Source: an uncultured bacterium
GTDB taxonomy: Bacteria; Cyanobacteriota; Vampirovibrionia; Gastranaerophilales; Gastranaerophilaceae
Direction: 5' to 3'
NCBI GenBank assembly: GCA_902795965.1
Contig: CADBNI010000044.1
Coordinates: 1-32,332, forward strand
Length of the DNA stretch: 32,332 nt
Both the position numbers and the translations under genes were made by a program. Shown here piece by piece: positions 14,167 through 22,785 of the stretch (its first letter is position 1; each line of letters opens with the position of its first letter). The notes under the pieces were generated by a model. It was given only the letters and a program-made list of their open reading frames with translations. It did no database searches and was not told the origin of the DNA.

Positions 14167-14679
14167 ATGAAAAACAAATTAACATGCGAACAAATTGACG
14201 CACTTATATATTTTTACCGCGAAGGGAAATTGAATGAAAATCTTGCAAAAATCGTAAAAGAACACATTGAATCCTGTCCCGTATGCAATGAAAAATACAA
14301 CAAAGTTTCAACAAACAGACAAACTGTTGAAACGGTAAAAGATGAAAAGCGTTATGAATTATTCAAAAACAATCTTTCCGCATACATTGACAATGAATTA
14401 GATAACACGGAAAGTATTAAAATAAAAAAAATTGCTATCTCAAATCCCATTGCACGCCAAGACCTTGAAAATATTTATTCGTTTAAAAAACTTATGTATG
14501 ATACGTTTGAAAAAACCAAGAACGGTATGAAAGACGATTTTTCTCAAGGTATAATCAATCAGGTCAAATATGGCGGGCATGAGGCTGCTATCGGCTCTTT
14601 CTATAAATTAACAGCAATTTTTGCAGCAATGATATTATGTATTTTAGCGGGATTTTTTAGTCTTTTGCATTGGCTTTAG
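14167..14679 (+). CDS. Zinc-finger anti-sigma factor, membrane anchored
   Basis: 170 residues. The N-terminal HIESCPVC gives the anti-sigma zinc signature Hx3Cx2C (His33, Cys37, Cys40). A second charged helical region spans about 70-145, and a single membrane helix (about 148-168, TAIFAAMILCILAGFFSLL) is followed by only a residue or two, so almost nothing lies outside the membrane. It should sequester the ECF sigma factor encoded just upstream; with no extracytoplasmic sensor domain, the signal may be intracellular or sensed by a partner. Its 3' end overlaps the 3' end of the convergent cstA-family gene by 23 bases. Confidence 0.82.
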   Translation: MKNKLTCEQIDALIYFYREGKLNENLAKIVKEHIESCPVCNEKYNKVSTNRQTVETVKDEKRYELFKNNLSAYIDNELDNTESIKIKKIAISNPIARQDLENIYSFKKLMYDTFEKTKNGMKDDFSQGIINQVKYGGHEAAIGSFYKLTAIFAAMILCILAGFFSLLHWL

Positions 14680-16096
14680 ATTTATGTATTAAATATATAA
14701 ATACAATCAAAGTCAAAACAAATCCGATTATTTCAGCATATTTTAACGGCAAATTAAATCCGACTTTTTCGCTAAAAATAAATGACATTGTAATAAAAAC
14801 ATAAAATAAAGCAGGCAAAAGCGTTACAAGGAAGTTTTTCTTATTTGAAGCCAAATACAACGTTGCACAAGATAAAGCAGGTATAGCTATTAATTGATTA
14901 AAGAAGGTAAAGTATCTCCAAATCATAGAAAAACTGTCAGCACTCGTTTTAGCCCATATTAAAATTGCCATAACACAAACTGTTACAGGCACAACTATTA
15001 CAAGTCTGTTTATTATTTTCTTTTGTTCAAGATTTATAGCATCGGCAATCGTAATTCTCAAACCCCTTAGTGCAGTATCACCCGAAGTAACAGGAAGTAT
15101 TATAATCGCCAAAGTAACAATAAAAGCCAAATTTAACGGAACGAATTTATTTGCAGCAATATTTACGACATTAACCGTTCCGATTAAATTTTGCGGTACA
15201 ATACCGCTGCTGTACACGTCCATTGCAGCAGCTGCCCAAATCATTGCGATTAAACATTCAAGGCACATCATTCCGTAAAAAATATATTTGCCGTCTTTTT
15301 CTTTGTCAACGGTTCTTGAAATTATCGTTGCCTGTGTTGAATGAAACCCTGACAACAAACCGCAGCTCACTGTCATAAAAAACATAGGAATAAGAGGCAG
15401 ATTTTTTGGGTGCAGATTTAAATTTTGAAAGGATATTTCCTGTAAATTAATACCGTTTATAAAAAATCCGACTAATACAAGCCCCGTACCCAATATCAAA
15501 AAAGCACCCAATACAGGATAAAATTTACCGATAATTTTATCTATCGGGAATAAAGTCGCAACAATAAAATATAAAAGAATTACAATATATGTTCCAAAAA
15601 CTTTAGGATCGGTAATTACAAAATCTTTCACACCCATAAACCTTTCGGCAAACAAATCTCCTGCCGTATAAACAAAAACCGTTGCCAAAAGCAGTAACAT
15701 TATTGACACAATTACTATAAAAATCCTGAAGAAATTTTTGCCTAAATATTTGTTTATAAGTCCCGTTATTTGCGCTCCTTTGTTTCTTACGGAAAGCATT
15801 CCCGAAAAATAATCGTGAACCCCGCCCGCAAAAACACACCCCAGCGGTATTAAAATAAAGGCAATCGGACCGAATAAAATCCCTTGTATTGCACCGATTA
15901 TAGGCCCCATACCAGCAATATTCAAAAGATGTATAAGCGCATTTTTTAATCTTGACATCGGAATGAAATCAATATTGTCCCGATTTTTATGCGCAGGTGT
16001 CAATCTGTCATCAGGCGCAAATATTTTATCTATATATTTTGAATAAAATATATAACCGAAAAATAAAATACAAATACCAATTATAAAAGTTGTCAT
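14657..16096 (-). CDS. cstA: CstA-family transporter (carbon starvation protein)
   Basis: 479 residues from the chosen start, with many membrane helices. CstA-family blocks include RLTPAH, IAGMGPIIGAIQGILFG, GGVHDYFSGMLSVRNKG, TVSCGLLSGFHSTQATIISRT and LPVTSGDTALRGLRI. Characterised members import pyruvate or peptides during carbon limitation. It is shorter than E. coli CstA (about 700 residues), like other short homologues. The frame is open to an ATG at 16117, but a consensus promoter -10 box lies between that ATG and the next one at 16096; I therefore choose 16096 (MTTFIIGIC), which makes the mRNA leaderless. The upstream two unknown genes and glgC are on the same strand. Confidence 0.88.
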   Translation of the reverse strand: MTTFIIGICILFFGYIFYSKYIDKIFAPDDRLTPAHKNRDNIDFIPMSRLKNALIHLLNIAGMGPIIGAIQGILFGPIAFILIPLGCVFAGGVHDYFSGMLSVRNKGAQITGLINKYLGKNFFRIFIVIVSIMLLLLATVFVYTAGDLFAERFMGVKDFVITDPKVFGTYIVILLYFIVATLFPIDKIIGKFYPVLGAFLILGTGLVLVGFFINGINLQEISFQNLNLHPKNLPLIPMFFMTVSCGLLSGFHSTQATIISRTVDKEKDGKYIFYGMMCLECLIAMIWAAAAMDVYSSGIVPQNLIGTVNVVNIAANKFVPLNLAFIVTLAIIILPVTSGDTALRGLRITIADAINLEQKKIINRLVIVVPVTVCVMAILIWAKTSADSFSMIWRYFTFFNQLIAIPALSCATLYLASNKKNFLVTLLPALFYVFITMSFIFSEKVGFNLPLKYAEIIGFVLTLIVFIYLIHKSKANAKD

Positions 16097-16102
16097 AATG
16101 AT

Positions 16103-16131
16103 ATTATATATCGGCATTTGAAATTTGTTAA
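16103..16131 (-). promoter_or_regulatory. Consensus promoter for the cstA-family gene, leaderless arrangement
   Basis: On the minus strand: TTAACA (16131-16126), a 17-base spacer, a perfect TATAAT (16108-16103), six bases, then ATG at 16096. There is no Shine-Dalgarno sequence. The geometry is identical to that at 993-1028. Confidence 0.75.
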
Positions 16132-16151
16132 ATATATTTCATTAATTAACA

Positions 16152-16775
16152 TTAAACTCTCATTGAACCGGAATATTTCATTGCAGATAATTTTTGATAA
16201 TCTTCAATGGAAATTCCGCGAGGTGATTGCATTTGTGGAGTATTTGCATTCATTCTTGCTATTGCCTGTTTTTGTTTTTTTGCAGCATATTTATTTCTGA
16301 CAATCGGGGTAACAATGTTACAGGAAATTACCGACCCTATAACGCTTGCTATAACGTCAACACCATTTTTAAAGGGTCTGTATTCATTCTTTATAATTCC
16401 AAAATTTGGCAAACTTTCTATATTAAAACTTGAATTGCCGATACAATCACTTTTACCGGAATTTTTGAGAAAATCCTTTATGGGTTTTGTTGTCAACTTA
16501 CCTGTAGATACTAATTTTGAGGCAAATCTTTTAAAAGAACTTGTAATTACATAAAACGACAGAATATTAACCGCAGCATCGGCAATTTCTTGAGGAATCA
16601 GAAAACTCTTTTGTTCGGGTGAAATTTTATCGTTAAATACAACCGCGCTTACCTGTGCCAAAGATGATAAAATCCAGCCTAAAACACCGGTGTGAACAAG
16701 CATTGTCCCGGGATTTTCACCGTAATTTTTGTATAAAACATTTTTGAATGAGGAAAATGAATTAATTAAGTTCAT
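16152..16775 (-). CDS. Unknown membrane-associated protein, 207 aa
   Basis: Function not recognised. The N-terminal part (MLVHTGVLGWILSSLAQVSAVVFND) and AAVNILSFYVITSSFKRFASKL are hydrophobic or amphipathic and could be membrane segments; DVIASVIGSVISCNIVTPIVRNKYAAKK is another. The C-terminal tail (about 170-207) is polar, with KKQKQAIARMNANTPQMQSPRG. Its start overlaps the stop of the upstream gene by four bases (ATGA), so the two are translationally coupled. From memory, similar protein pairs occur widely in Gastranaerophilales genomes without assigned function. Confidence 0.72.
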   Translation of the reverse strand: MNLINSFSSFKNVLYKNYGENPGTMLVHTGVLGWILSSLAQVSAVVFNDKISPEQKSFLIPQEIADAAVNILSFYVITSSFKRFASKLVSTGKLTTKPIKDFLKNSGKSDCIGNSSFNIESLPNFGIIKNEYRPFKNGVDVIASVIGSVISCNIVTPIVRNKYAAKKQKQAIARMNANTPQMQSPRGISIEDYQKLSAMKYSGSMRV

Positions 16776-17305
16776 TGATTTTCCTCCTGCTTTTTAATTA
16801 ATCTGTTTGTTAAAAATCGGGTGAGCGGGGCATCAATAGCAAAGTTTGTAAACATCATTACAAGCAATGCTACTATTGTACCCATTGCATTTCTGTACTG
16901 CGCAAAAGCATCTGTCTTATTATCCTTAATATTTTTAGGGGTAAATATGGTTTTATATTTCGGCACATTCGGACCGGGAATTTGTGAAAGTGCTTTTATT
17001 CCCTTTATACAACCTTTTCTTATCAAAAATCCCGTGGTTGTACCTGCAATAATTTTGGCAATAGTGCGTGCAACGGAAACTTTTCGGGTTTTTTCGTCAA
17101 CATTTCTGTTATGACTGTCAATAAATGGTTGTGACATAAGGGCAGAAGCTCCCAAAATAAGGCGTTGTTCGGCTGATGAAATCTTCTCTCCGGTATTTTT
17201 TATAAATTTTACACTCGTTGGGCTTGTATATTCGGAATTAGGCAAAAAGTTCAAGACTTTTTGCTGCACATTTTGATAATAAATTTTTACACTACCGAAT
17301 GCCAT
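16772..17305 (-). CDS. Unknown membrane-associated protein, 177 aa, partner of the following gene
   Basis: Function not recognised. Characteristic stretches are ISSAEQRLILGASALMSQPFID and KVSVARTIAKIIAGTTTGFLIRKG (probable membrane helix), then a membrane-like MGTIVALLVMMFTNFAIDAPLTRFL near the C-terminus and a basic end. The frame opens at 17338, but the ATG at 17305 (MAFGSVKIYY) is preferred because gggtgg precedes it at a plausible distance. It overlaps the next gene by four bases. It lies 80 bases downstream of glgC on the same strand and could be read from the glgC promoter. Confidence 0.7.
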   Translation of the reverse strand: MAFGSVKIYYQNVQQKVLNFLPNSEYTSPTSVKFIKNTGEKISSAEQRLILGASALMSQPFIDSHNRNVDEKTRKVSVARTIAKIIAGTTTGFLIRKGCIKGIKALSQIPGPNVPKYKTIFTPKNIKDNKTDAFAQYRNAMGTIVALLVMMFTNFAIDAPLTRFLTNRLIKKQEENQ

Positions 17306-17385
17306 ATTTCCACCCAAATGAATAAAGACAATCAACATTACGGATTGCCTTTATTTCGGGAAATATTAAGAAAATTTTACAAAAT

Positions 17386-18621
17386 TTACAACTTTGCACC
17401 TTTCGGAACAACGGTTACGCCGTTTGGAGATACGTGAAATCCTCTGCGTTCGTCCTCTTCGCGGTTAAAACCGATTCTTGTATTTGGCGGAACAGAAACG
17501 TTTTTGTCAATAATTGCACGTCTGATTTGTGAATATCTTCCGATTTCAACATTTTCCATCAAAATACTCTCCGAAATTTGAGAAAAGCTGTTTACTTTAA
17601 CTTTAGGTGACAAAATACAACGCGACAATCCGCCTCCCGATACGATACAACCCTCTGAAACCATCGAGTTAGTAGCCATACCGACACGTTCGTTTTCTTC
17701 CCAAATAAATTTTGCGGGAGGATAGTTGTAATTAAACGTTCTCAAAGGCCATTCCTGAGAGTACAAATTTAATTCGGGATCATAGTCAAGCAAGTCCATA
17801 TTTGCCTGCCAATATGCGTCAATACTTCCGACATCACGCCAGTAACCTTTTTCGCGCTCTGACATTCCCGGGAAAGTATTACTTCCAAAGTTGTATATAT
17901 AAATATCTTTTCCTTGATGCAAAAGCATTGGAATTACGTTTTTTCCAAAATCGTGGTTTGAAGTTTCTATTTTATAATCTTCTTCCAAAGCGTTTACGAG
18001 AACATCTTTGTTAAAAATATAATTTCCCATTGATGCAAGACACATATCGGGATTGCCGGGAATTGATTTAGGTCTGTATTGGGGTTTTTCGACAAAATTA
18101 GTCAATTTCCAGTTGTCATCAACCTCAATAATCCCAAATTCGTGTGCTTCTTCAATAGGAATGGGAATTGCCGAAATAGATAAATCCGCATTCTTTTCTT
18201 TGTGGTAATCAAGCATTTGCGAAACGTCCATTTTGTAAATATGATCACCGCCAAAAACGCATACGTAATCGGGATCTTCATCATTTATATGAAATATGTT
18301 TTGATAAATTGCATCAGCCGTACCGCGATACCAATCCATACCGGTTCTCATTTGTGCGGGAGCAAGATCAACGTATTGGTTTAAAAACGGAGATAATGCC
18401 CAGCCTCGTGTGATATGTTTGTTTAACGAATCTGATTTGTATTGTGTCAGAACTTTTATCTTGAAAAATCCCGAGTTAATAAAATTGTTTAATACAAAAT
18501 CAATAATCCTGTATCTTCCGCCAAACGGAACAGCAGGTTTAGCCCTGTCTTTTGTCAGCGGATAAAGTCTTTTACCTTCACCGCCCGCCAAAATCATAAC
18601 CAGTGCATCATCAATAGACAT
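17386..18621 (-). CDS. glgC: Glucose-1-phosphate adenylyltransferase (ADP-glucose pyrophosphorylase)
   Basis: 411 residues. The nucleotidyltransferase loop AGGEGKRLYPLTKDRAKPAVPFGG occupies the N-terminus; GTADAIYQN, the catalytic-site segment VCVFGGDHIYKMD and FVEKP follow. The C-terminal left-handed beta-helix shows hexapeptide repeats (CIVSGGGLSRCILSPKVKVN...ILMENVEIGRYSQIRRAIIDKNV). It makes ADP-glucose from ATP and glucose-1-phosphate, the committed step of bacterial glycogen synthesis. No glgA, glgB or glgP is adjacent. The start is supported by aaggag eight bases upstream and a good promoter. Confidence 0.96.
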   Translation of the reverse strand: MSIDDALVMILAGGEGKRLYPLTKDRAKPAVPFGGRYRIIDFVLNNFINSGFFKIKVLTQYKSDSLNKHITRGWALSPFLNQYVDLAPAQMRTGMDWYRGTADAIYQNIFHINDEDPDYVCVFGGDHIYKMDVSQMLDYHKEKNADLSISAIPIPIEEAHEFGIIEVDDNWKLTNFVEKPQYRPKSIPGNPDMCLASMGNYIFNKDVLVNALEEDYKIETSNHDFGKNVIPMLLHQGKDIYIYNFGSNTFPGMSEREKGYWRDVGSIDAYWQANMDLLDYDPELNLYSQEWPLRTFNYNYPPAKFIWEENERVGMATNSMVSEGCIVSGGGLSRCILSPKVKVNSFSQISESILMENVEIGRYSQIRRAIIDKNVSVPPNTRIGFNREEDERRGFHVSPNGVTVVPKGAKL

Positions 18622-18644
18622 ATAAAAACTCCTTTGCTGACTTT

Positions 18645-18674
18645 ATTATATATCAAATTTGAATATTTTTGCAA
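18645..18674 (-). promoter_or_regulatory. glgC promoter
   Basis: On the minus strand: TTGCAA (18674-18669), 18-base spacer, perfect TATAAT (18650-18645), then a short leader with aaggag before the ATG at 18621. Confidence 0.75.
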
Positions 18675-18710
18675 TACTTTATTTAAAAATAAGATACTTA
18701 GTCAATAATA

Positions 18711-18738
18711 AAAAAGACCGATAAAAATCGGTCTTTTT
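18711..18738 (-). terminator. Terminator of the birA-oadGAB operon
   Basis: A perfect 12-bp stem, aaaaagaccgat (18711-18722) with atcggtcttttt (18727-18738), four-base loop, T-rich in the minus direction. It lies just past the oadB stop and separates the operon from the glgC promoter. Confidence 0.88.
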
Positions 18739-18742
18739 ATTT

Positions 18743-18772
18743 TGTCATTATGAGGGCAAAGCCCAAAGATTA
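18743..18772 (-). repeat. Decayed copy of the GTCATTCTGAG repeat overlapping the oadB stop
   Basis: The plus strand reads gtcattatgagggcaaagcc followed by caaagatt, close to the GTCATTCTGAG-GGC-GAAGCCC-GAAGAATC form of the repeat seen at 1572 and 7371. It runs up to and includes the last base of the stop codon's complement. The match is by eye and partial. Confidence 0.4.
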
Positions 18773-19945
18773 GTGGCAAAGTGCAAGCAAGATACCTGCA
18801 GCAACGGCAGAACCGATTACACCTGCAACATTCGGTCCCATAGCGTGCATCAAAAGATAGTTTTGAGGGTTAGCCTCCAAACCTACTTTATTTGCTACAC
18901 GTGCAGCCATAGGAACGGCTGAAACACCTGCCGCACCGATAAGCGGATTGATTTTTGTTTTTGAGAAAAGGTTAATAACTTTAGCAAATATTACACCGCC
19001 TGCGGTTGCAAACGAGAATGCCAAAATTCCCAATATCAAAATGAACAATGTCTGCAATGTCAAAAACTGATCGGCAGAAAGTTTTGAACCTACCGAAAGT
19101 CCGAGGAAAATCGTCACAATATTAATTAAAGCGTTCTGCATTGTATCGGACAATCTTTCAACAACACCGCATTCTTTACACAAATTACCAAATGTCAACG
19201 CACCGATTAGCGGGCAGGCATCAGGCAGGAATATAATACAAAGTCCCAAAACTACGAGCGGGAAAACAATTTTTTCACGCTTTGAGACTTCGCGCAACTG
19301 TGTCATTTCAATTACTCGTTCTTCTTTGGTTGTTAACAGCTTCATAATAGGAGGTTGAATAACGGGTACGAGTGCCATATAAGAATATGCCGCAACCGCA
19401 ATAGCACCCAAAAGTTCGGGAGCAAGTTTTGAGGTTACGTAAATTGATGTCGGGCCGTCAGCACCACCGATAATACCGATAGCACCCGATTGAGGAAGCG
19501 TAAATCCGAATACGCACAATGCCAAAAGCAATGCACCGAAAATACCGAATTGAGCAGCACCGCCCAAAAGTGCCATCTTAGGGTTTGCAATCAAAGGACC
19601 GAAGTCAGTCATTGCGCCAACACCCATAAAGATTATCAACGGGAACAAACCCTGATGAATACCCGCTTCGTAAATAATCCCCAAAAATCCGTGAGGACCT
19701 GCAATATCCGCAACGGGAATATTTGATAACAACCCGCCAAATGCAATCGGGATTAAAAGCAAGGGTTCATACTGTTTTTTAATACCAAGCCACAAGAGGA
19801 AACAACAAATTACGAGCATTATCGGTGAACCGAACTGATGCAGGAATTGTTCAAATCCGCTTGCAATATTAGGGTCTGCGGGTTGAACAAAATTTGCTAT
19901 ACCCGTAGATTGCCATAATTTATATAAACTTTCAGTTATATCCAT
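18770..19945 (-). CDS. oadB: Sodium-ion-translocating decarboxylase beta subunit
   Basis: 391 residues with about ten membrane helices. Signature segments are [27 protein letters not shown], the conserved [47 protein letters not shown] (its Asp is essential for Na+ transport and decarboxylation) and, at the C-terminus, [19 protein letters not shown] and [18 protein letters not shown]. It decarboxylates carboxybiotin and exports Na+. Ribosome-binding sequence: aaggaa. It lies 18 bases after oadA and ends the operon. Confidence 0.95.
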   Translation of the reverse strand: MDITESLYKLWQSTGIANFVQPADPNIASGFEQFLHQFGSPIMLVICCFLLWLGIKKQYEPLLLIPIAFGGLLSNIPVADIAGPHGFLGIIYEAGIHQGLFPLIIFMGVGAMTDFGPLIANPKMALLGGAAQFGIFGALLLALCVFGFTLPQSGAIGIIGGADGPTSIYVTSKLAPELLGAIAVAAYSYMALVPVIQPPIMKLLTTKEERVIEMTQLREVSKREKIVFPLVVLGLCIIFLPDACPLIGALTFGNLCKECGVVERLSDTMQNALINIVTIFLGLSVGSKLSADQFLTLQTLFILILGILAFSFATAGGVIFAKVINLFSKTKINPLIGAAGVSAVPMAARVANKVGLEANPQNYLLMHAMGPNVAGVIGSAVAAGILLALCH

Positions 19946-19963
19946 TTTTTAAATTCCTTATAA

Positions 19964-21766
19964 TTAAGCAACAGTAACCAATACATCACCGTTCTTAACT
20001 TTACTGCCTACTTCAATTTCAACGGAAGTAACCGTACCTGAAACAGGTGACTTAATTTCCGTTTCCATTTTCATTGCTTCGACTACGGCAATGACATCAC
20101 CTTCCGCAACACTGTCGTTAACGGCAACAAGGACTTTCAAAACAACACCCGGCAAGGCTGCTTTAATCGGCTGACCGTCGCCTGCGGGAGCAGAAACGGC
20201 ATCAATACCCGATTTAACATCAAAGTCATAAAGTTTACCGTTAACTGTTGCTTTATTTCCTTCGAGAGCAACGGCATATTTTTTACCGTTGACGGTAACT
20301 GTATATCCGTTTGAAGAATCATCATTTTGTGCTTCGGTTTGAGCAGATGCCGATTTTTTATTAACCGAAATAACACCTTTGCCAAGCAAGAAGTTAATGC
20401 CTTTATCTTCTTTAGCATCTTTGCAGGCTGCCGCAATAAATACGTTTTCGTCATTAACGGGCAAACCTGCTGCTTTCAATCTTTCTTCAGCGGCTTTTAC
20501 ACCTTTTTCGGGATCTCTGTCGTTGATATCAACAACTTTTTCGGTTGTAGGTTCAAGACCCAATTTTTCCGATGCCCATTTTACCAATTCGGGATCGGGT
20601 TCACAAGGAGTTTTGCCAAAATAGCCCAAAAGCATTTTTCCATACCCCGGGTTAACCTGTGACCAAGGCTCGCTGACTGTGTTCAAGAAAGCCTGCTGTG
20701 CATAGAATTGAGAAACGGGTGTAACCGAAGTTCCAAAACCGCCTCTTGCAACAACTTCTTTCATGTGTTTGATAAGTTCGGGGAACTTGTCAAGCATGCC
20801 CATATCTTTGAGCTGGTTTACGGTTGTAGCCGTAGCACCGCCCGGCAAAGGAGCCTGAATAAGAATCGGATTTACTGCCAAAGAAATCGGAGAAATCGGA
20901 TAATCTTTCATACATTCTTTGAAAATTTCTTCCGTTTCCATAATTTTTTGGATATCCAATCCCAAATCATATTCCGTACCGCGCAAAGCATGCCACATAG
21001 AAATAATATCGGGTTGACCCGTACCGCCCGAAACAGGTTTCATAGCAAGGTCAATTCCGTCCGCACCGCCGTCTAATGCTGCCAAATATGCGGCAAGACC
21101 CGTACCTGCGGTTTCGTGAGAATGGAATCTGATATGAGCATCAGCACCCAAAATTTCTCTTGTACGTTTAACCGTTTCGTAAACTTTACGAGGAGTAGAA
21201 GTTCCCGAAGCATCTTTAAATGCCAAACTGTCAAACGGAATACCCGAATCCAATATGTTTCTTAATACTTTTTCATAAAAATCAACATCATGTGCGCCTT
21301 CACAACCGTAAGGAAGTTCCATCATTGTAATTGTAACTTCGTGCTGCAATCCGTATTTTTTAATACTGTTAGCAGAATCAATAAGGTTGTTTACATCATT
21401 GAGTGCATCAAAGTTTCTGATAACGTTTACACCGTGCTTTGCAAACATTTTTGCGTGAAGATCAATGATATCACGAGATTGAGAATTTAACCCGACAACG
21501 TTTACACCGCGCGCAAGCGACTGCAGTTTTACGTCAGGACCGACTGCCGCTCTGATTTTGTCCATTGTTTCAAAAGCATTTTCGTTACAAAAGAAAATCG
21601 GAGCCTGAAATCTTGCACCGCCCGCGGTTTCAAAGTGAGTCAAACCTGCGTTGACTGCGGCCTGCAAAGCGGGGATAAAATCGTCAACAAGGACTTTTGC
21701 CCCGTAAATTGATTGGAAACCGTCTCTAAAAGACGTATCCATAACTTTGATAAGTTTTTTAGCCAT
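19964..21766 (-). CDS. oadA: Decarboxylase alpha subunit: carboxyltransferase plus biotin carrier
   Basis: 600 residues. The N-terminal TIM-barrel carboxyltransferase has MDTSFRDGFQS (metal and catalytic Asp), SLAFKDASG (the metal-ligand lysine) and RFHSHETAGTG (His ligands). A PYC_OADA domain runs to about 430, then an Ala/Ser linker and a C-terminal biotinyl domain with VEAMKMETE (biotinylated Lys566). It transfers carboxylate from a keto acid to biotin for OadB. The N-terminal sequence, with FETAGGARFQAPIFFCNENAFETMDKIR, departs from the classical Klebsiella form (WGGATFD...) and recalls a variant seen in epsilonproteobacterial 'biotin attachment' proteins, so oxaloacetate is probable but not certain as substrate. 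A good aaggaagg precedes the ATG. Confidence 0.92.
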   Translation of the reverse strand: MAKKLIKVMDTSFRDGFQSIYGAKVLVDDFIPALQAAVNAGLTHFETAGGARFQAPIFFCNENAFETMDKIRAAVGPDVKLQSLARGVNVVGLNSQSRDIIDLHAKMFAKHGVNVIRNFDALNDVNNLIDSANSIKKYGLQHEVTITMMELPYGCEGAHDVDFYEKVLRNILDSGIPFDSLAFKDASGTSTPRKVYETVKRTREILGADAHIRFHSHETAGTGLAAYLAALDGGADGIDLAMKPVSGGTGQPDIISMWHALRGTEYDLGLDIQKIMETEEIFKECMKDYPISPISLAVNPILIQAPLPGGATATTVNQLKDMGMLDKFPELIKHMKEVVARGGFGTSVTPVSQFYAQQAFLNTVSEPWSQVNPGYGKMLLGYFGKTPCEPDPELVKWASEKLGLEPTTEKVVDINDRDPEKGVKAAEERLKAAGLPVNDENVFIAAACKDAKEDKGINFLLGKGVISVNKKSASAQTEAQNDDSSNGYTVTVNGKKYAVALEGNKATVNGKLYDFDVKSGIDAVSAPAGDGQPIKAALPGVVLKVLVAVNDSVAEGDVIAVVEAMKMETEIKSPVSGTVTSVEIEVGSKVKNGDVLVTVA

Positions 21767-21787
21767 AATTTATACCTTCCTTTTTAG

Positions 21788-22015
21788 TTATTTCTTTAAC
21801 ATAATTGCAGCTAATGCAACTGCTATTGCTGCGTCATCAGATGAATTTACCGATTTTTTCTCGACAACTTCAATTTTTTCTGGGAATATTTTATTCAAAT
21901 ATCCTACGATTAAGGACATAACGTGCATTGAACCAATCAAAACGCACAGGAATGATAATACAAAACCCATTCCGAGTCCTAAAAGGGCTAACCCTTCACC
22001 TAAATTTCCTGTCAT
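21788..22015 (-). CDS. oadG: Decarboxylase gamma subunit
   Basis: 75 residues with one N-terminal membrane helix (LGLGMGFVLSFLCVLIGSMHVMSLIV) and a short polar tail ending DDAAIAVALAAIMLKK, the usual OadG plan; the subunit anchors and assembles the complex. Ribosome-binding sequence: aggaga. Its ATG overlaps the birA stop by four bases, and it precedes oadA by 21 bases. Confidence 0.85.
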   Translation of the reverse strand: MTGNLGEGLALLGLGMGFVLSFLCVLIGSMHVMSLIVGYLNKIFPEKIEVVEKKSVNSSDDAAIAVALAAIMLKK

Positions 22016-22731
22016 AATATATCTCCTATTGTTAGTGTGATTTCATTTCCCGAGTTTTCAAGAACAAGCTCGCCGTTGCCGGTTAAATACTTTGCCGTAC
22101 CGGATTTTGTATCGTTAAAGACACGCACGCACAGAGATTTGCCTAAAAAATTTGTTCTTTTAATATACTCGTCCTTTATATACGGAAAACCTTTTGATAA
22201 AAATTCTTCATAGCGTTCAAAGAATTTATTCAAAAGGTTTTCTAAAAAAATTTCTTTATCAATTTTGTTTCCGATTTCAAGGTTTAATGCCGCAGCCTCT
22301 TTGTCTTTAATATTTTTCAGATTTTCTGCGGAAGAATTTAAATTAACTCCGAGTCCTAAAACCAAACCTTTAAAATTTGTACCCTGCATAACGGTTTCGG
22401 ATAAAATTCCCGCGATTTTTTTACCGTTTATTAAAACATCATTAGGCCATTTTATCTGAGGATTTAAACCGTATTCCTCAAAAACATTACATAAAACAAG
22501 CGAAAGATACTGCGTAATATTTGTGTAAACGGTTTCAAATTTATTTGAGGGTTTGAGAATAATTGAAACAAATAAATTTTCATGCCCCAAGTCAATCCAT
22601 ACCCTGTCAAAGCGACCTCTGCCGGCGGTTTGTCTTTCGGCACTAATAACCGATTTATCCGCAAGTTCGGACAAATTTTGCTTTGCATAAAGATTTGTGG
22701 ACTCGGTTGAGTCAAGTCTGATAAGGTTCAT
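22012..22731 (-). CDS. birA: Biotin-[biotin carboxyl carrier] ligase, lacking a DNA-binding domain
   Basis: 239 residues from the ATG at 22731, which follows tgagggagag at good spacing; the upstream in-frame ATG at 22785 lies in the promoter region and is rejected. Motifs are STNLYAKQNL, the biotin/ATP loop AGRGRFDRVW, IKWPNDVLINGKKIAGIL, and GLVLGLGVNLN. A C-terminal small barrel is present. There is no N-terminal helix-turn-helix, so it is a class I ligase that modifies carrier lysines but does not repress biotin genes. It is first in the operon and overlaps oadG by four bases, implying it is made together with its client OadA. Confidence 0.93.
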   Translation of the reverse strand: MNLIRLDSTESTNLYAKQNLSELADKSVISAERQTAGRGRFDRVWIDLGHENLFVSIILKPSNKFETVYTNITQYLSLVLCNVFEEYGLNPQIKWPNDVLINGKKIAGILSETVMQGTNFKGLVLGLGVNLNSSAENLKNIKDKEAAALNLEIGNKIDKEIFLENLLNKFFERYEEFLSKGFPYIKDEYIKRTNFLGKSLCVRVFNDTKSGTAKYLTGNGELVLENSGNEITLTIGDIL

Positions 22732-22755
22732 TCTCTCCCTCAATAATACACATTT

Positions 22756-22785
22756 ATTGTAAACCAAACAAAAAAAATTTGCCAA
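22756..22785 (-). promoter_or_regulatory. Candidate promoter of the birA-oadGAB operon
   Basis: On the minus strand: TTGGCA (22785-22780), 18 bases, TACAAT (22761-22756), about 25 bases before the ATG at 22731. Its -35 box is shared, on the opposite strand, with the atpB promoter. Confidence 0.6.

Noticed and set aside
22732-22785. Longer birA start at 22785
   Set aside because: It would lie in the promoter region; the ATG at 22731 has a strong ribosome-binding site and begins at the conserved domain.
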